Origin: JB111 sp052093225
Lineage (GTDB): Bacteria > Actinomycetota > Actinomycetes > Actinomycetales > Actinomycetaceae
Direction: 5' to 3'
DNA length: 64,000 bases
NCBI GenBank assembly: GCA_052093225.1
Contig: JBQDDG010000010.1
Span: 10,548-74,547 of the forward strand
Of this stretch, positions 51,855 to 60,975 are shown in pieces. The position numbers and the translations under genes were made by a program. Every line of letters starts with the position of its first letter. Within the stretch, counting starts at the first letter, position 1. The notes under the pieces are model-generated. The model ran no database searches, was not told where the DNA came from, and worked only from the letters and a program-made list of their open reading frames with translations.

Positions 51855-53137
51855 CGCGTCTCCTCGTCGGTCGTGGTGGCGCCGTCGGCGGCACTCGGCA
51901 CAGGTTCCTCGTCCTTGCCACCCGGGGGTGACTGGTCCTCCACGGAGCCCTCCGAGTTCTCCAGATCGCCCGGGACCATGGCCTCCAGGAGCGAGACGCG
52001 CGGCACGACGCCGAGGAGACGGTCGTCGTCGTCAGTGACGGCCACGGGCAGGCGTGCCTCGGCCGCCGGCGCGAACACCTCGGAGATCGGGGTGTCCACG
52101 TTGACGGCGGAAGTGTCCGGGTGGACGTACGGGGCGATGGCGCTCTCACGGCGGCGCTGGGCCTCGAGGAGCTCGTCGTCGTAGACCGAGCCCATGAGCT
52201 TCTGCGTCCGGTCGATGACGTAGGCGGCGGAGACCTGGGAGTCGCGCAGCGTGCGCAGCGCCTCGCCGGGTCCGTAGTTCGCCCACACCGTCGTCGTCGG
52301 ACGGGTCATCACCGAGCCCGCGGTGATGACGCGGGAGCGGTCGACGTCGGCGATGAAGCGGGCGACGTACTCGTCGGCCGGGTCGGACAGGATCTTCTCG
52401 CCGGAGTCGATCTGGACGATGCGGCCGTCACGCATGACGGCGATCCGGTCGCCCAGGCGGACGGCCTCGTTGAGGTCGTGGGTGATGAAGACGATCGTCT
52501 TGCCGAGCCGGGTCTGCAGCTCGACGAGCTGGTCCTGCATCTCCCGGCGGATGAGCGGGTCGAGGGCGGAGAACGCCTCGTCCATGAGGAGGATCTCGGT
52601 GTCGGAGGCCAGCGCGCGGGCCAGGCCGACGCGCTGCTGCATACCGCCCGAGAGCTGGGCGGGCACGGAGTCCTGCCACCCGCCGAGGCCCGTCATCTCG
52701 ACGACCTCGCGGGCACGCTCCAGGCGCTCGGCCTTGGCGACGCCCTGGATCTCGAGGCCGTAGGCCGCGTTGTCGAGGACGGTCCGGTGCGGGAGGAGCG
52801 CGAAGTGCTGGAACACCATCGACACCTTGCGGCGACGGATCTCCCGGAGCTCGGCGCCCGACGCCTTGGCGATGTCGGTCCCGCCGATCTCGATGCTGCC
52901 GGTCGTGGCCGGGTGCAGACCGTTGAGCGTGCGGATCAGCGTGGACTTGCCGGAGCCCGACAGGCCCATGACGACGAAGATCTCACCGGGCTCGACGTCG
53001 AAGCTGGCGTCGATGACCGCAGCGGTGCCGAGGTGCTTGATCTCGTCGCGGTCAGCGCCCTTCTCGAGTCGTTCGACCGCGCGACGTCCTTGCCGTCCGA
53101 AGACCTTGTAGACGTTGCGTGCGCTGAGTGCGACCAT
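51851..53137 (-). CDS. Glycine betaine/proline ABC ATPase (OpuAA/ProV type) with CBS region
   Basis: A 428-residue ATPase of the osmoregulatory QAT family: N-terminal NVYKVFGR, Walker A GLSGSGKST, signature LSGGMQQRVGLARAL, Walker B EILLMDEAFSALDP, then tandem CBS-like modules (about 275-400) that in OpuA sense ionic strength. It ends in an acidic Glu/Asp/Ser tail. The ATG at 53137 follows GGAGG. First gene of the operon. Confidence 0.94.
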   Translation of the reverse strand: MVALSARNVYKVFGRQGRRAVERLEKGADRDEIKHLGTAAVIDASFDVEPGEIFVVMGLSGSGKSTLIRTLNGLHPATTGSIEIGGTDIAKASGAELREIRRRKVSMVFQHFALLPHRTVLDNAAYGLEIQGVAKAERLERAREVVEMTGLGGWQDSVPAQLSGGMQQRVGLARALASDTEILLMDEAFSALDPLIRREMQDQLVELQTRLGKTIVFITHDLNEAVRLGDRIAVMRDGRIVQIDSGEKILSDPADEYVARFIADVDRSRVITAGSVMTRPTTTVWANYGPGEALRTLRDSQVSAAYVIDRTQKLMGSVYDDELLEAQRRRESAIAPYVHPDTSAVNVDTPISEVFAPAAEARLPVAVTDDDDRLLGVVPRVSLLEAMVPGDLENSEGSVEDQSPPGGKDEEPVPSAADGATTTDEETR

Positions 53138-53332
53138 CTGTCCTCCGTGATCGGGGCCCGTCCGCGTCCCGTGGGGGCGACATGCGGTGGTGCACTCGGT
53201 GCGCACCAGGCCTCGCGTCGTCACATGCGCGCGCCTGGCTGCGAACGCTTCCGGGGGGACGCGCCGCCGCGCATGTGCCTGACCGATCCGTTTCCGGGCA
53301 CGGCTCAGCAGCGCTGTGACCGGTCCAGGGTG

Positions 53333-53440
53333 GTCCAGATCTGGACGGTTGGCAATCCCCTTCCCCCGCTCGTGCGGACGGCTCGATGCGCTCGATCCCG
53401 CATGATCGTGCGGAAAGGTCGCTCCGTGCCGATCCGGCAC
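53333..53440. promoter_or_regulatory. Three palindromes upstream of the betaine importer operon
   Basis: GTCCAGATCTGGAC (53333-53346, perfect), CCGCA-6-TGCGG (53398-53413) and GTGCCG-3-CGGCAC (53426-53440). They lie in the 357-base gap before the ATPase gene, which otherwise shows no gene. They are candidate regulator sites; I could not fix the promoter hexamers. Confidence 0.45.
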
Positions 53441-53494
53441 AATCGTTAACCCTTTGTGACCGAATCATGCCGAAACGTGGCCCGGGCCACCGGA

Positions 53495-54778
53495 TCAGTC
53501 GACGGCACCCATCGAGATGCCCTCGTCGACGAACTCGTTCGTGTAGAGCTCGGTGGGGTCGAGCGAGCCGAAACCGATCGCACCCTCGGCCTCGAGGACG
53601 GAGACGTAGGTGTCGACGATCTCCTGCATGCGCACCGGGTCGAACGCGCCGAAGGTCCCCGACGCCGGGTCGTCGTGCACGAGGTCCTCGGCCAGCTGGG
53701 TCCGGACCGAGTAGTCGGCGACCTCCGGGGAGTAGGTCCAGGACAGCTGGTAGGCCTCGACCAGCTCGACGACGAGGTCCAAGGTCTCCCCCGGGTCGGC
53801 GAGGAAGTCGAGCTGGGACTGCTGGAGGACCGGGACGAGCCGCTCGAGGCAGGGCGAGAGCTCCTCGAGCCGGTCGGCGCGCACCGCCATCGGCCCGGGA
53901 TACGTCGAGTGCCCCACCTCCGCGAGCAGCGCGTGGGCGACGGGCCTCGACCACGGCTCGACCTCGTGCTCGTAGACGAACGGCTCGTTCGTCACGAGCC
54001 CCTGCTGGACGATGCTGGGGTCCGAGACGAACCGCGCCGGCGTGCCCTCGTAGCTGGAGTCGGCGTCCGCCGGGTCGAACTCCGTGCGGTCGGCGAGCAG
54101 CGCGTGCAGGACCGTCCCGCTGGTGACCACCGTGGCGCCGGTCGCCACGATGTCCTCGATGGTCTCCGCCTCGGGGTAGGTCTCCGGGTCCCACATGAGG
54201 ATCTGCGGGGAGACGGTCATCTGGGACACCACGGCCACGGTGGGTTGGGCCTCGTGGTTGATGATCGCCGAGTCGCTGTTGACGGCGCCGAGCGTGATGT
54301 CGTCGTCGAGGTGCATGAGCGCCGCAACCGACTGGAAGCCGACGTTCGGGCCGCCCGGGCGGACCTCGACCTGCACGCCGGTGTCGACGTCGCCGGCGAC
54401 CAGGGAGCCCGTCACCGACTTCGCGTCGGTGTCGATCGTGTAGTCGTCGCCGACGAGGTGGTAGGTCCCGCCGTGCTCGGCCTGCGGCTGCCAGTCCTGC
54501 TGCACGACGACGGTGGCCGGGCACACCTCGGCGAGGTCGAGCGCGCTGCCCGCCTCCGCGGCGGTGGTGCCGGGCGCCGGACCGTCAGCCGCCCCGCCCG
54601 CGCCGTCGTCCCCACCGCCGCACGCGGCGAGCAGGGCCGCCGCCACGAGGATCCCGGCGGCCGTACGGAGCCCGCGCCCCGCCGTCGGGGCGGAGCTTCG
54701 TCGCGCCGACGGCGTGGTGGCTCGCGCGGGCGACGCCGTTCCTCGCGCAGGTGCGGCGGTGCGGTGGCGTGTGGTCAT
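53495..54778 (-). CDS. ABC transporter substrate-binding lipoprotein (NMT1/TauA-like)
   Basis: A 427-residue lipoprotein with a long basic Ala/Thr/Arg n-region and lipobox LLAAC near residue 53. Features of the NMT1/TauA-like family are visible: VVVQQDWQPQAEHGGTYHLVG, SAIINHEAQPTVAVVSQMTVSPQILMWDPETYPEAETIEDI, EGTPARFVSDPSIVQQGLVTNEPFVYE. The ligand may be a thiamine precursor, sulfonate or similar; undecided. Last gene of a three-gene importer operon. Confidence 0.88.
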   Translation of the reverse strand: MTTRHRTAAPARGTASPARATTPSARRSSAPTAGRGLRTAAGILVAAALLAACGGGDDGAGGAADGPAPGTTAAEAGSALDLAEVCPATVVVQQDWQPQAEHGGTYHLVGDDYTIDTDAKSVTGSLVAGDVDTGVQVEVRPGGPNVGFQSVAALMHLDDDITLGAVNSDSAIINHEAQPTVAVVSQMTVSPQILMWDPETYPEAETIEDIVATGATVVTSGTVLHALLADRTEFDPADADSSYEGTPARFVSDPSIVQQGLVTNEPFVYEHEVEPWSRPVAHALLAEVGHSTYPGPMAVRADRLEELSPCLERLVPVLQQSQLDFLADPGETLDLVVELVEAYQLSWTYSPEVADYSVRTQLAEDLVHDDPASGTFGAFDPVRMQEIVDTYVSVLEAEGAIGFGSLDPTELYTNEFVDEGISMGAVD

Positions 54779-54800
54779 GGCGTGCTCCGGTCGTGGGGGC

Positions 54801-55727
54801 TCATGTGCGCGGTCCGTACCAGCGGCCGATGACCACGGAGTCGAGGACCGCGAAGATCGCGAACACCACCACCCCGAACAGCGCGGTGAGGGTGATGGCG
54901 GTGAACAGGGCGTCCATCTGCAGCCGCAGCGTGTACGTGCGCAGCAGCCCGCCGATGCCGGCCGGGCCCTGCTGGAAGAAGTAGTCGCCGACGAGCGCGC
55001 CGATGACGGACAGGCCGGCCGCGGTGCGCAGGCCGGTGAACATCGACGGGACGGCGGCGGGCAGCGTGAGGTGGGCCAGGCGCTGGAACCGGCCCGCCCG
55101 GTGGAGGGTGAAGAGGTCGTGGGCGGCGGTGCCGGCGGAGCGGAGCCCGAAGAGGGTCGTCGAGATCATCGGGAACAGCGCGATGATCACGCAGACGATG
55201 ACCCGCGCCGGGAACCCGTAGCCGAACCAGATGCCGATGAGCGGCACGAGGGCGAGGATCGGGATCGTCTGGAGGATGACGGCGTACGGGTAGAGCACCT
55301 TCTCCACCCAGCCCGCGAGCGACATGAGGACGGCCCACCCGATCCCGACGACCGCGGCGAGCGCGAGCCCCGCCATCGCCACGACCACGGTGTTCCCCAG
55401 GGCGTCGAGCATGGGGCCCATCACCCGCTCGTCGCCGAGCGCGCCGGCGTAGACCTCGTGCGGCGGCGGCAGGAGGAAGCGCTGGTCCTCGGGCAGGACG
55501 AGGTAGGAGACCACGTACCAGATCGCCACGATGCCGAGAAGGGCGACGGCGATCGGCCAGGCCGCGGCGACGACGTCGCCCAGGCGGCCCCGGGCGCGCC
55601 CCCGCCGGGCGGGGCCAGGTCCCGTCACGACGGCGGAGGTCGCGTCGGCCGTCGACGTGGAAGCGGGTGCACCACCGGCGTCGGCAGGGCCGGCGTCGGC
55701 GGTGGTGGCGTCGGTTCGCAGGCTCAT
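54801..55727 (-). CDS. ABC transporter permease (TauC/SsuC type)
   Basis: A 308-residue permease with a 45-residue Ala/Thr-rich disordered N-terminus, six helices and the motifs FLLPPPHEVYAGAL and TIPILALVPLIGIWFGYGFPARVIVCVIIALFPMISTT. ATGA overlap with the ATPase; 22 bases before the binding-protein gene. Confidence 0.92.
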   Translation of the reverse strand: MSLRTDATTADAGPADAGGAPASTSTADATSAVVTGPGPARRGRARGRLGDVVAAAWPIAVALLGIVAIWYVVSYLVLPEDQRFLLPPPHEVYAGALGDERVMGPMLDALGNTVVVAMAGLALAAVVGIGWAVLMSLAGWVEKVLYPYAVILQTIPILALVPLIGIWFGYGFPARVIVCVIIALFPMISTTLFGLRSAGTAAHDLFTLHRAGRFQRLAHLTLPAAVPSMFTGLRTAAGLSVIGALVGDYFFQQGPAGIGGLLRTYTLRLQMDALFTAITLTALFGVVVFAIFAVLDSVVIGRWYGPRT

Positions 55728-56566
55728 GAGTGCGCCTCCAGCGCGGCCGAGACCCGGCCGGCGAGCTCGCCGAACTCGGGGGCGTACCGGAGCGCGGGCG
55801 GCCGCGGGTACTCCCACGGGACCGGGACGTCCGCCACGAGCCGTCCCGGGCGGCCGCTCATCACGAGGACGCGCGTCGAGAGATAGACGGCCTCGGAGAC
55901 GGAGTGGGTGATGAACAGGGCGGCGAACCCGGCGTCGGTGAACAGGCGCTGCAGCTCGGTCTGCATGGCCAGCCGGGTGATCTCGTCCAGCGCGCCGAAG
56001 GGCTCGTCGAACAGGGCGAGGTCCGGGCTCCGCACGAGCGCGCGGGCGAGCGAGACCCGCATCCGCATGCCGCCGGAGAGCTCCCGCGGATACCGGCGCT
56101 CGAAGCCCGTGAGCCCGACGAGCTCGAGGGCGGCGGCCGCGTCACGGCGGCGCTGCGCGCGGGGCACCCCGGTGAGCTGACCGGCGAGCTCGACGTTGGC
56201 GAGGGTGGTGCGCCACTCGAGGAGGGTGGGGTCCTGGAAGACGTAGCTGACGGCGTCGGTGCGGGCCTCGAGGGACCCGGTCGTGGGCTGCTCGAGGCCG
56301 GCGGCCAGCCGCAGGAGGGTCGACTTCCCGCAGCCGGACGGGCCGACGACGGTGACGAGCTCCCCCGCAGAGAGCGTGAGGTCGATGCCGGTCAGCGCCT
56401 CGGTGCCGGTGGCGAAGGTCTTGCCGACGCCGTCGAGGACGAGCGTCGTCCCGGTCGCGCGTGGGGGTGCGGTACCGGGTCGTTCAGGCGCGGTACCGGG
56501 TGCTGTGCCGGGTGCTGTGCCGGTGCCCTTCGGCGTCGGGTGGGTCGCTGCGGCGGATGCCGTCAT
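55724..56566 (-). CDS. ABC transporter ATPase (TauB/SsuB type)
   Basis: A 280-residue ATPase: Walker A GPSGCGKST, Q-loop YVFQDPTLLEWRTT, signature LSGGMRMRVSLARAL, Walker B LALFDEPFGALDE, switch His in FITHSVSEAVYL. The N-terminus has short GTAPGTAPGTAP repeats. First gene of its operon, behind a long structured leader. Confidence 0.93.
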   Translation of the reverse strand: MTASAAATHPTPKGTGTAPGTAPGTAPERPGTAPPRATGTTLVLDGVGKTFATGTEALTGIDLTLSAGELVTVVGPSGCGKSTLLRLAAGLEQPTTGSLEARTDAVSYVFQDPTLLEWRTTLANVELAGQLTGVPRAQRRRDAAAALELVGLTGFERRYPRELSGGMRMRVSLARALVRSPDLALFDEPFGALDEITRLAMQTELQRLFTDAGFAALFITHSVSEAVYLSTRVLVMSGRPGRLVADVPVPWEYPRPPALRYAPEFGELAGRVSAALEAHS

Positions 56567-56605
56567 CGCGGTGGGCTCTCGGTCGGGGACGGGACGGTGG
56601 CGGCC

Positions 56606-56736
56606 GCCGGGAGCTGGCGCTCCCGGCCCGGATCCGCGCCACCCCGTGCCTCCTCGACCAGGTGCCGCCCTGTGCGGGGCGGCTCGGGATGACGCGGGTC
56701 CCTGTCTGCCTGACGTCGAGGTTGGGACCGAGCATA
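56606..56736 (-). promoter_or_regulatory. Structured 5' leader and -10 of the TauABC-type operon
   Basis: On the minus strand a -10 TATGCT lies at 56736-56731; its -35 would fall in assembly gap 3. The leader of about 155 bases holds two strong hairpins: GCCGCCC/GGGCGGC (56664-56670/56677-56683) and GCCGGGAGC/GCTCCCGGC (56606-56614/56619-56627), the latter 40 bases before the ATG. It could be an attenuator or riboswitch; no known consensus was recognised. Confidence 0.4.
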
Positions 56737-56745
56737 CGACCGGCC

Positions 56746-56845
56746 NNNNNNNNNNNNNNNNNNNNNNNNNNNNNNNNNNNNNNNNNNNNNNNNNNNNNNN
56801 NNNNNNNNNNNNNNNNNNNNNNNNNNNNNNNNNNNNNNNNNNNNN
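56746..56845. other. Assembly gap 3 (100 N)
   Basis: Exactly 100 N just after the stop of the ABC-2 permease. No repeat flanks it that I can see. Confidence 0.98.
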
Positions 56846-56852
56846 GCGGCCG

Positions 56853-57746
56853 TCAGGAGATCTCGGCCCGGGCGATCCGGCGTGCCCCGAGCGCCAGCGG
56901 CACGACGATCCAGATCGCCGCGTTGACGGCCAGCTTCGGCCAGCTCGCCACCTCGCCCTGAGTGAGGTCGCCGATGACGTGGCTGACCTGGAACCAGGGG
57001 CCGACGTCGGCGAGGCGCTCCCCCATCAGCGTGACCAGCGTGTTGACCACCTGCGGACCGACCAGTACGGCCCCCAGGGCGAGCGGTGTGTGGAGCGTGA
57101 GCGCACCCCAGGCGCTGCCGAGCAGCGAGTAGAGCAGGAGCGCGGCGGTGACGCCGGCGCAGGTGCGGGCGACGCCGTCGGCACCGCCGAGGTCGATGCC
57201 CATCGCGGTCGCGACGAGCAGCGAGGCCGCGATGCAGGCGAGCGCCACGACGAGCGTGACGACGAGGGCCGCGACCACCTTGGCCGCGAGGACCTTGAGC
57301 CGCGCGTGGTCCAGCGCGAAGGTGGTGACTACGGCGCCCTGGCCCCACTCGGACGTGACGACGAGCGCGGAGAGGACTGGCACGAGGAGGGCGGCGGCGA
57401 GCGATCCCGAGCCGACGACGACGTCGATCGTCATGCCCTCCGTACCGACCGAGAGGAGCCAGACGACGACCAGCAGCGGCGCGGCGGCGATCGTCACCGC
57501 GGTGAGGACCGAACCGGAGATCGTGTCGACGGTCTTGCGCAGCTCGACGAGGACCCGGCGGCGCATCGCGGGTGGGCGAACGGTCGTGCCGGTGGCTGCA
57601 CCGGACCGCATATGGTCGCCGGCGGTTGCACCGGGCCGGAGCGGAACGCCGGTGGTGGCGCCTGGTGTCGGGGTGGAGCCGGCCCGCGGCTTCGCGGCGG
57701 TCGGCTCGGCGGCGAGGGGCTGAGGGGTGGGGCCGGTGGTCGTCAT
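56853..57746 (-). CDS. ABC-2 family transporter permease
   Basis: A 297-residue membrane protein with a 60-residue Pro/Thr/Ala-rich N-terminus (words GATTGVPLRPGATAGD), then VLVELRKTVDTISG, which starts typical ABC-2 permeases, and six helices. It partners the upstream ATPase. Stop at 56853, next to gap 3. Confidence 0.88.
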   Translation of the reverse strand: MTTTGPTPQPLAAEPTAAKPRAGSTPTPGATTGVPLRPGATAGDHMRSGAATGTTVRPPAMRRRVLVELRKTVDTISGSVLTAVTIAAAPLLVVVWLLSVGTEGMTIDVVVGSGSLAAALLVPVLSALVVTSEWGQGAVVTTFALDHARLKVLAAKVVAALVVTLVVALACIAASLLVATAMGIDLGGADGVARTCAGVTAALLLYSLLGSAWGALTLHTPLALGAVLVGPQVVNTLVTLMGERLADVGPWFQVSHVIGDLTQGEVASWPKLAVNAAIWIVVPLALGARRIARAEIS

Positions 57747-57784
57747 GTCGTCCTTCTTCAGGGGTCGATGGGTCGATGGGTCGG

Positions 57785-58699
57785 TCAGGCGGCGGTGAGC
57801 CGGAGGAAGAGGTCCTCGAGGTGCCCGCCCGCGGGGGCGAGGTGGGTGAGCGGGACGCCGGCGGCGTGCGCCGCGCGTCCCACCTCGGCGGCGCTCGCCC
57901 GGACGACGACGCCGGTCGCCGTCGGGTCGTCGAGTACGCCGGGAGAACCGCCGTCGGGAATGCCGAGTGGTGCGCCGACGGTGAGGCCGGCGGCCGTCAG
58001 TGCGGCGACGAGGCCGGGCCGGTCGTCGGCGTCCACGCGCACGGCGTCGCCCCCGAGGAGCTCGGCGGCCCGGCCCTGCACGACGAGCGCGCCCGACGCG
58101 ATGACCACGTAGTGGTCCGCGACCGCCTCGACCTCGGCGAGGAGGTGGGAGGAGAGCAGGACGGTGCCGCCGTCGTCGGCGAAGTCGCGCAGGACGCGAC
58201 GGAACCAGTGGATGCCCTCGGGGTCGAGCCCGTTGAAGGGCTCGTCGAGGACGAGGATCTCGGGGTCGCCGGCGAGCGCCACTGCGAGGCCGAGCCGCTG
58301 GCGCATGCCGAGGGAGTAGGCGCGGACCCGCCTGCGGGCGGCGGAGGTGAGGCCGACGCGGTCAAGGAGCCCGGCGGCGAGGTGGGTGGGGCGGCCGACG
58401 GCGAGCAGCGCGAGGGAGAGGGTCTCGGCCCCGGTACGGCCCCGGTGGAGCGAGGACGAGTCGAGGAGCTGGCCCACCACGCGGCCCGGGCTCGGCAGGT
58501 CGGTGTACGGACGCCCGCCGACGAGAGCCGTGCCGGAGTCCGGGCGGGACAGCGCACAGATCATGCGCATCGTCGTGGACTTGCCGGCGCCGTTGGGGCC
58601 GAGGAACGCGGTGACCGAGCCGGCGGGGGCGGTGAGGGTGAGGTCGTCGACGACCGTGCGGCGGCCGAAGGACTTGGACAGGTGGTCGGTGGTGATCAT
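57785..58699 (-). CDS. ABC transporter ATP-binding protein (drug/lantibiotic exporter type)
   Basis: A 304-residue ATPase: Walker A GPNGAGKST, signature YSLGMRQRLGLAVAL, Walker B EILVLDEPFNGLDP, switch SSHLL. Its C-terminal domain is typical of CcmA/NatA-type exporters. The divergent two-component system at 58840 probably regulates it, a Bce/Lia-like arrangement; the inducer is unknown. GAGGTT six bases before the ATG may be a weak leaderless -10. Confidence 0.92.
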   Translation of the reverse strand: MITTDHLSKSFGRRTVVDDLTLTAPAGSVTAFLGPNGAGKSTTMRMICALSRPDSGTALVGGRPYTDLPSPGRVVGQLLDSSSLHRGRTGAETLSLALLAVGRPTHLAAGLLDRVGLTSAARRRVRAYSLGMRQRLGLAVALAGDPEILVLDEPFNGLDPEGIHWFRRVLRDFADDGGTVLLSSHLLAEVEAVADHYVVIASGALVVQGRAAELLGGDAVRVDADDRPGLVAALTAAGLTVGAPLGIPDGGSPGVLDDPTATGVVVRASAAEVGRAAHAAGVPLTHLAPAGGHLEDLFLRLTAA

Positions 58700-58827
58700 G
58701 GGACCAACCTCGCGTCCGAGGGGGTTCCGGCACCTCGGCCGACCGGTCGCCCTGACCCCCGACGAAAGTCGCAGGGTCGGCGGCGAGGTGCGGCCGAAGG
58801 TCGGGGGACGCGCGGGGCCGCGTTCCC

Positions 58828-58833
58828 TAACCT
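58828..58833 (+). promoter_or_regulatory. -10 element of a leaderless promoter (sensor kinase)
   Basis: TAACCT, six bases, then the GTG at 58840. Confidence 0.55.
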
Positions 58834-58839
58834 TGCGGG

Positions 58840-60222
58840 GTGACCTCCTTCGGCGGGCGTGCGGAGCCGGATGCGGCCCCGGCCGGTCCGCGGGGCGTCT
58901 CCCTGCGTGCGTGGTGGCCGACTGACCGACCGTCGTGGCACACGGTCCTCTACCTCGTCTTCGTCGTCGGCGACCACGTCTCCGGGCTCACCCAGTCCGA
59001 CCGGGCGACCTGGCAGGCCGTTCTCGCCTGGGTGCTGCTGCCGGCGCTCGTCGCTGCCGCGCTGCGTCGGACGAGCCGGCCCCTGGCCCTACCGGTCCTC
59101 GGGATCGCGAGCGTCGCCCTCACCGGCTCGTCGCTGCTGCCGGTCGCCGTCCTGTCGCTCGTGCTGCGCCGGCGGGACCGGGCCGCGGCCGTCATCCTCG
59201 TGCTCGCCGCCCTCGCCCTGCTCTCCCCCTGGGCCGACCCGGCGACCGACCTCAGCGCCACGGGCGAGCTCCCGGGATGGTTCGAGGGCCGGATCGAGCT
59301 GTTCGAGCTGGCGGCCGGCGTCGTCGCCGAGGTCGTCGTCCCCGCGCTGCTCGGCTCCTACCTGGCGGTCCGGCGGCGGCTCACGGAGGAGGAGTCCGCG
59401 CGCGCCCGGCTCGACGCCGAGGCCCGGACGGCCCGGGAGCGGGAGGCGGTGCTCGCGGAACGGCGCAGGATCGCCGCGGAGATGCACGACGCCGTCGGGC
59501 ACCAGCTCGCCCTCATCAACCTCCAGGCGGGCGCACTCGAGGTCAACCCGGGCGCGGGGGCAGAGGTGGTCGAACGGCACGCGGCCGCGGTCCGGGTCGC
59601 GGCGACGGGCGCCGCGCGCGACCTGCGCGAGATCCTCGACGTGCTCGGCACGGACGACGCCCCTGCCGAGCACGCGCCCCTGCCGGGCCTCGCGGACGTG
59701 CCCGCGCTCCTGGAGCGCGCCGGTCGGGCCGGCGCCGAGATCCGCACGGAACTGGTGATCGCGCCGTCCGAGAGTCTCGATCCCGCCGTCGGCCGGGCCG
59801 CCTACCGCATCGTCCAGGAGGCCACGACCAATGCGCTCACCCACGCCCCGGGCATGCCGATCGACGTCTCGGTCTCCGCGGTGCCGGGCGACGGCGTACT
59901 GATCGCGGTCGTCAACGACCTCCCGCCCGCTGCGCCCGCCGGCTCGGTCACCGCGCTCCTGGGCCCCAACCGTGCCCAAAGATCCGGGACCACCGCGGGC
60001 GATGCGCACCCGGGCCGGCCCGGTCTGGGTCTCGGCGGTCTGGCCGAGCGTGCCCGCAGCGTGGCCGGGACACTGTCCGCGGGGCCGGAGCCCGGAGCCT
60101 CCGGTGACACACGCGTACGCACGGCCGGTGACAGACGCACAGCCGTTGACGGACACGGACGCACGGCCCGCCGCCGGTGGGCCGTCCGCGCGCGCCTGCC
60201 CTGGCCGAAGGAGGAGCGATGA
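58840..60222 (+). CDS. NarL-type sensor histidine kinase
   Basis: A 460-residue kinase with five or six N-terminal helices (about 35-185), a coiled linker rich in Arg/Glu, the HisKA_3 box MHDAVGHQ with His216, then an HATPase domain (RIVQEATTNALTHA, N-box). Between NDLPP and GLGLGGLAERA there is an insert whose start, AGSVTALLGPN, copies the Walker A region of the neighbouring ABC gene. The tail after residue 420 is a basic repeat of RTAGDR-like words. GTG start, leaderless. Confidence 0.9.
   Translation: MTSFGGRAEPDAAPAGPRGVSLRAWWPTDRPSWHTVLYLVFVVGDHVSGLTQSDRATWQAVLAWVLLPALVAAALRRTSRPLALPVLGIASVALTGSSLLPVAVLSLVLRRRDRAAAVILVLAALALLSPWADPATDLSATGELPGWFEGRIELFELAAGVVAEVVVPALLGSYLAVRRRLTEEESARARLDAEARTAREREAVLAERRRIAAEMHDAVGHQLALINLQAGALEVNPGAGAEVVERHAAAVRVAATGAARDLREILDVLGTDDAPAEHAPLPGLADVPALLERAGRAGAEIRTELVIAPSESLDPAVGRAAYRIVQEATTNALTHAPGMPIDVSVSAVPGDGVLIAVVNDLPPAAPAGSVTALLGPNRAQRSGTTAGDAHPGRPGLGLGGLAERARSVAGTLSAGPEPGASGDTRVRTAGDRRTAVDGHGRTARRRWAVRARLPWPKEER
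59935..59970 (+). repeat. Copy of the neighbouring ABC gene's Walker A coding sequence
   Basis: CGCCGGCTCGGTCACCGCG, then TCCT and GGCCCCAAC with two mismatches, match the minus strand of 58592-58626 in the ABC ATPase gene, about 34 bases in all, in the same reading frame. Confidence 0.75.
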
Positions 60223-60875
60223 CCCGGATCCTCGTCGTCGACGACGACGCGCTCGTCCGCTCGGGCCTCACCATGATCCTCGCCTCGGCCGACGACCTCG
60301 AGGTGGTGGCCGAGGCCGCCGACGGCCGCGCCGGGGTCGACGCCGCGATCGCCCACCGCCCCGACGTCGTGCTCATGGACGTGCGCATGCCCGTCCTCGA
60401 CGGGGTCACCGCCACCGCCGAGATCACGCGAGCGGTGCCCACCGCGCGGGTCTGCGTCCTCACCACGTTCCAGCTCGACGAGTACGTGTTCGGCGCACTG
60501 CGCGCCGGCGCGGCGGGGTTCCTGCTCAAGGACGCCGGCCCGCGGCAGATCATCGACGCCGTCCGGCAGGTCGCCGCCGGCGAGTCGATCCTCTCCCCCG
60601 CCGCCACCCGCGCGCTCGTCGAACGCTTCGCCGGCGCCGGGCACGGGGACGACGCCGAGGCCGCCGCCGCCCGCGACGCCCTCGCCGGCCTCACGCCGCG
60701 CGAGCTCGAGGTGGCACGGGCCGTGGCGCGCGGGGACTCCAACGCGGAGGTGGCCGGTGCGCTGTTCATGTCCGAGACCACCGTGAAGTCCCACGTCACC
60801 CGGATCTTCACCAAGCTCGGCGTCGACAACCGCGTGAGGCTCGCGATCGCGGTACGGATGGCCGACGGCGACTGA
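60219..60875 (+). CDS. NarL/LuxR-type response regulator
   Basis: A 218-residue regulator: receiver with Asp9/Asp10 acidic pair, phospho-acceptor Asp54 (VVLMDVRMPVLDG), Thr near 81 and Lys near 106 (LLKDAG). The LuxR HTH is LTPRELEVARAVARGDSNAEVAGALFMSETTVKSHVTRIFTKLGV. ATGA overlap with the kinase, behind GGAGGAG. Confidence 0.95.
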   Translation: MTRILVVDDDALVRSGLTMILASADDLEVVAEAADGRAGVDAAIAHRPDVVLMDVRMPVLDGVTATAEITRAVPTARVCVLTTFQLDEYVFGALRAGAAGFLLKDAGPRQIIDAVRQVAAGESILSPAATRALVERFAGAGHGDDAEAAAARDALAGLTPRELEVARAVARGDSNAEVAGALFMSETTVKSHVTRIFTKLGVDNRVRLAIAVRMADGD

Positions 60876-60975
60876 GCGCCGCACGACCGGGCGGGGCGGC
60901 CGGTGCGCGCGGGTGGCCGGTGCGCGCGGGTGGCCGGCGGCCACGGGCCGTGGCCGGTCGAGGCGCCCGGCTCGG

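Noticed and set aside
56567..56745. TPP riboswitch upstream of the NMT1-like importer
   Set aside because: The conserved CTGAGA and ACC..GAACCTGA segments are not seen; only generic hairpins are supported.
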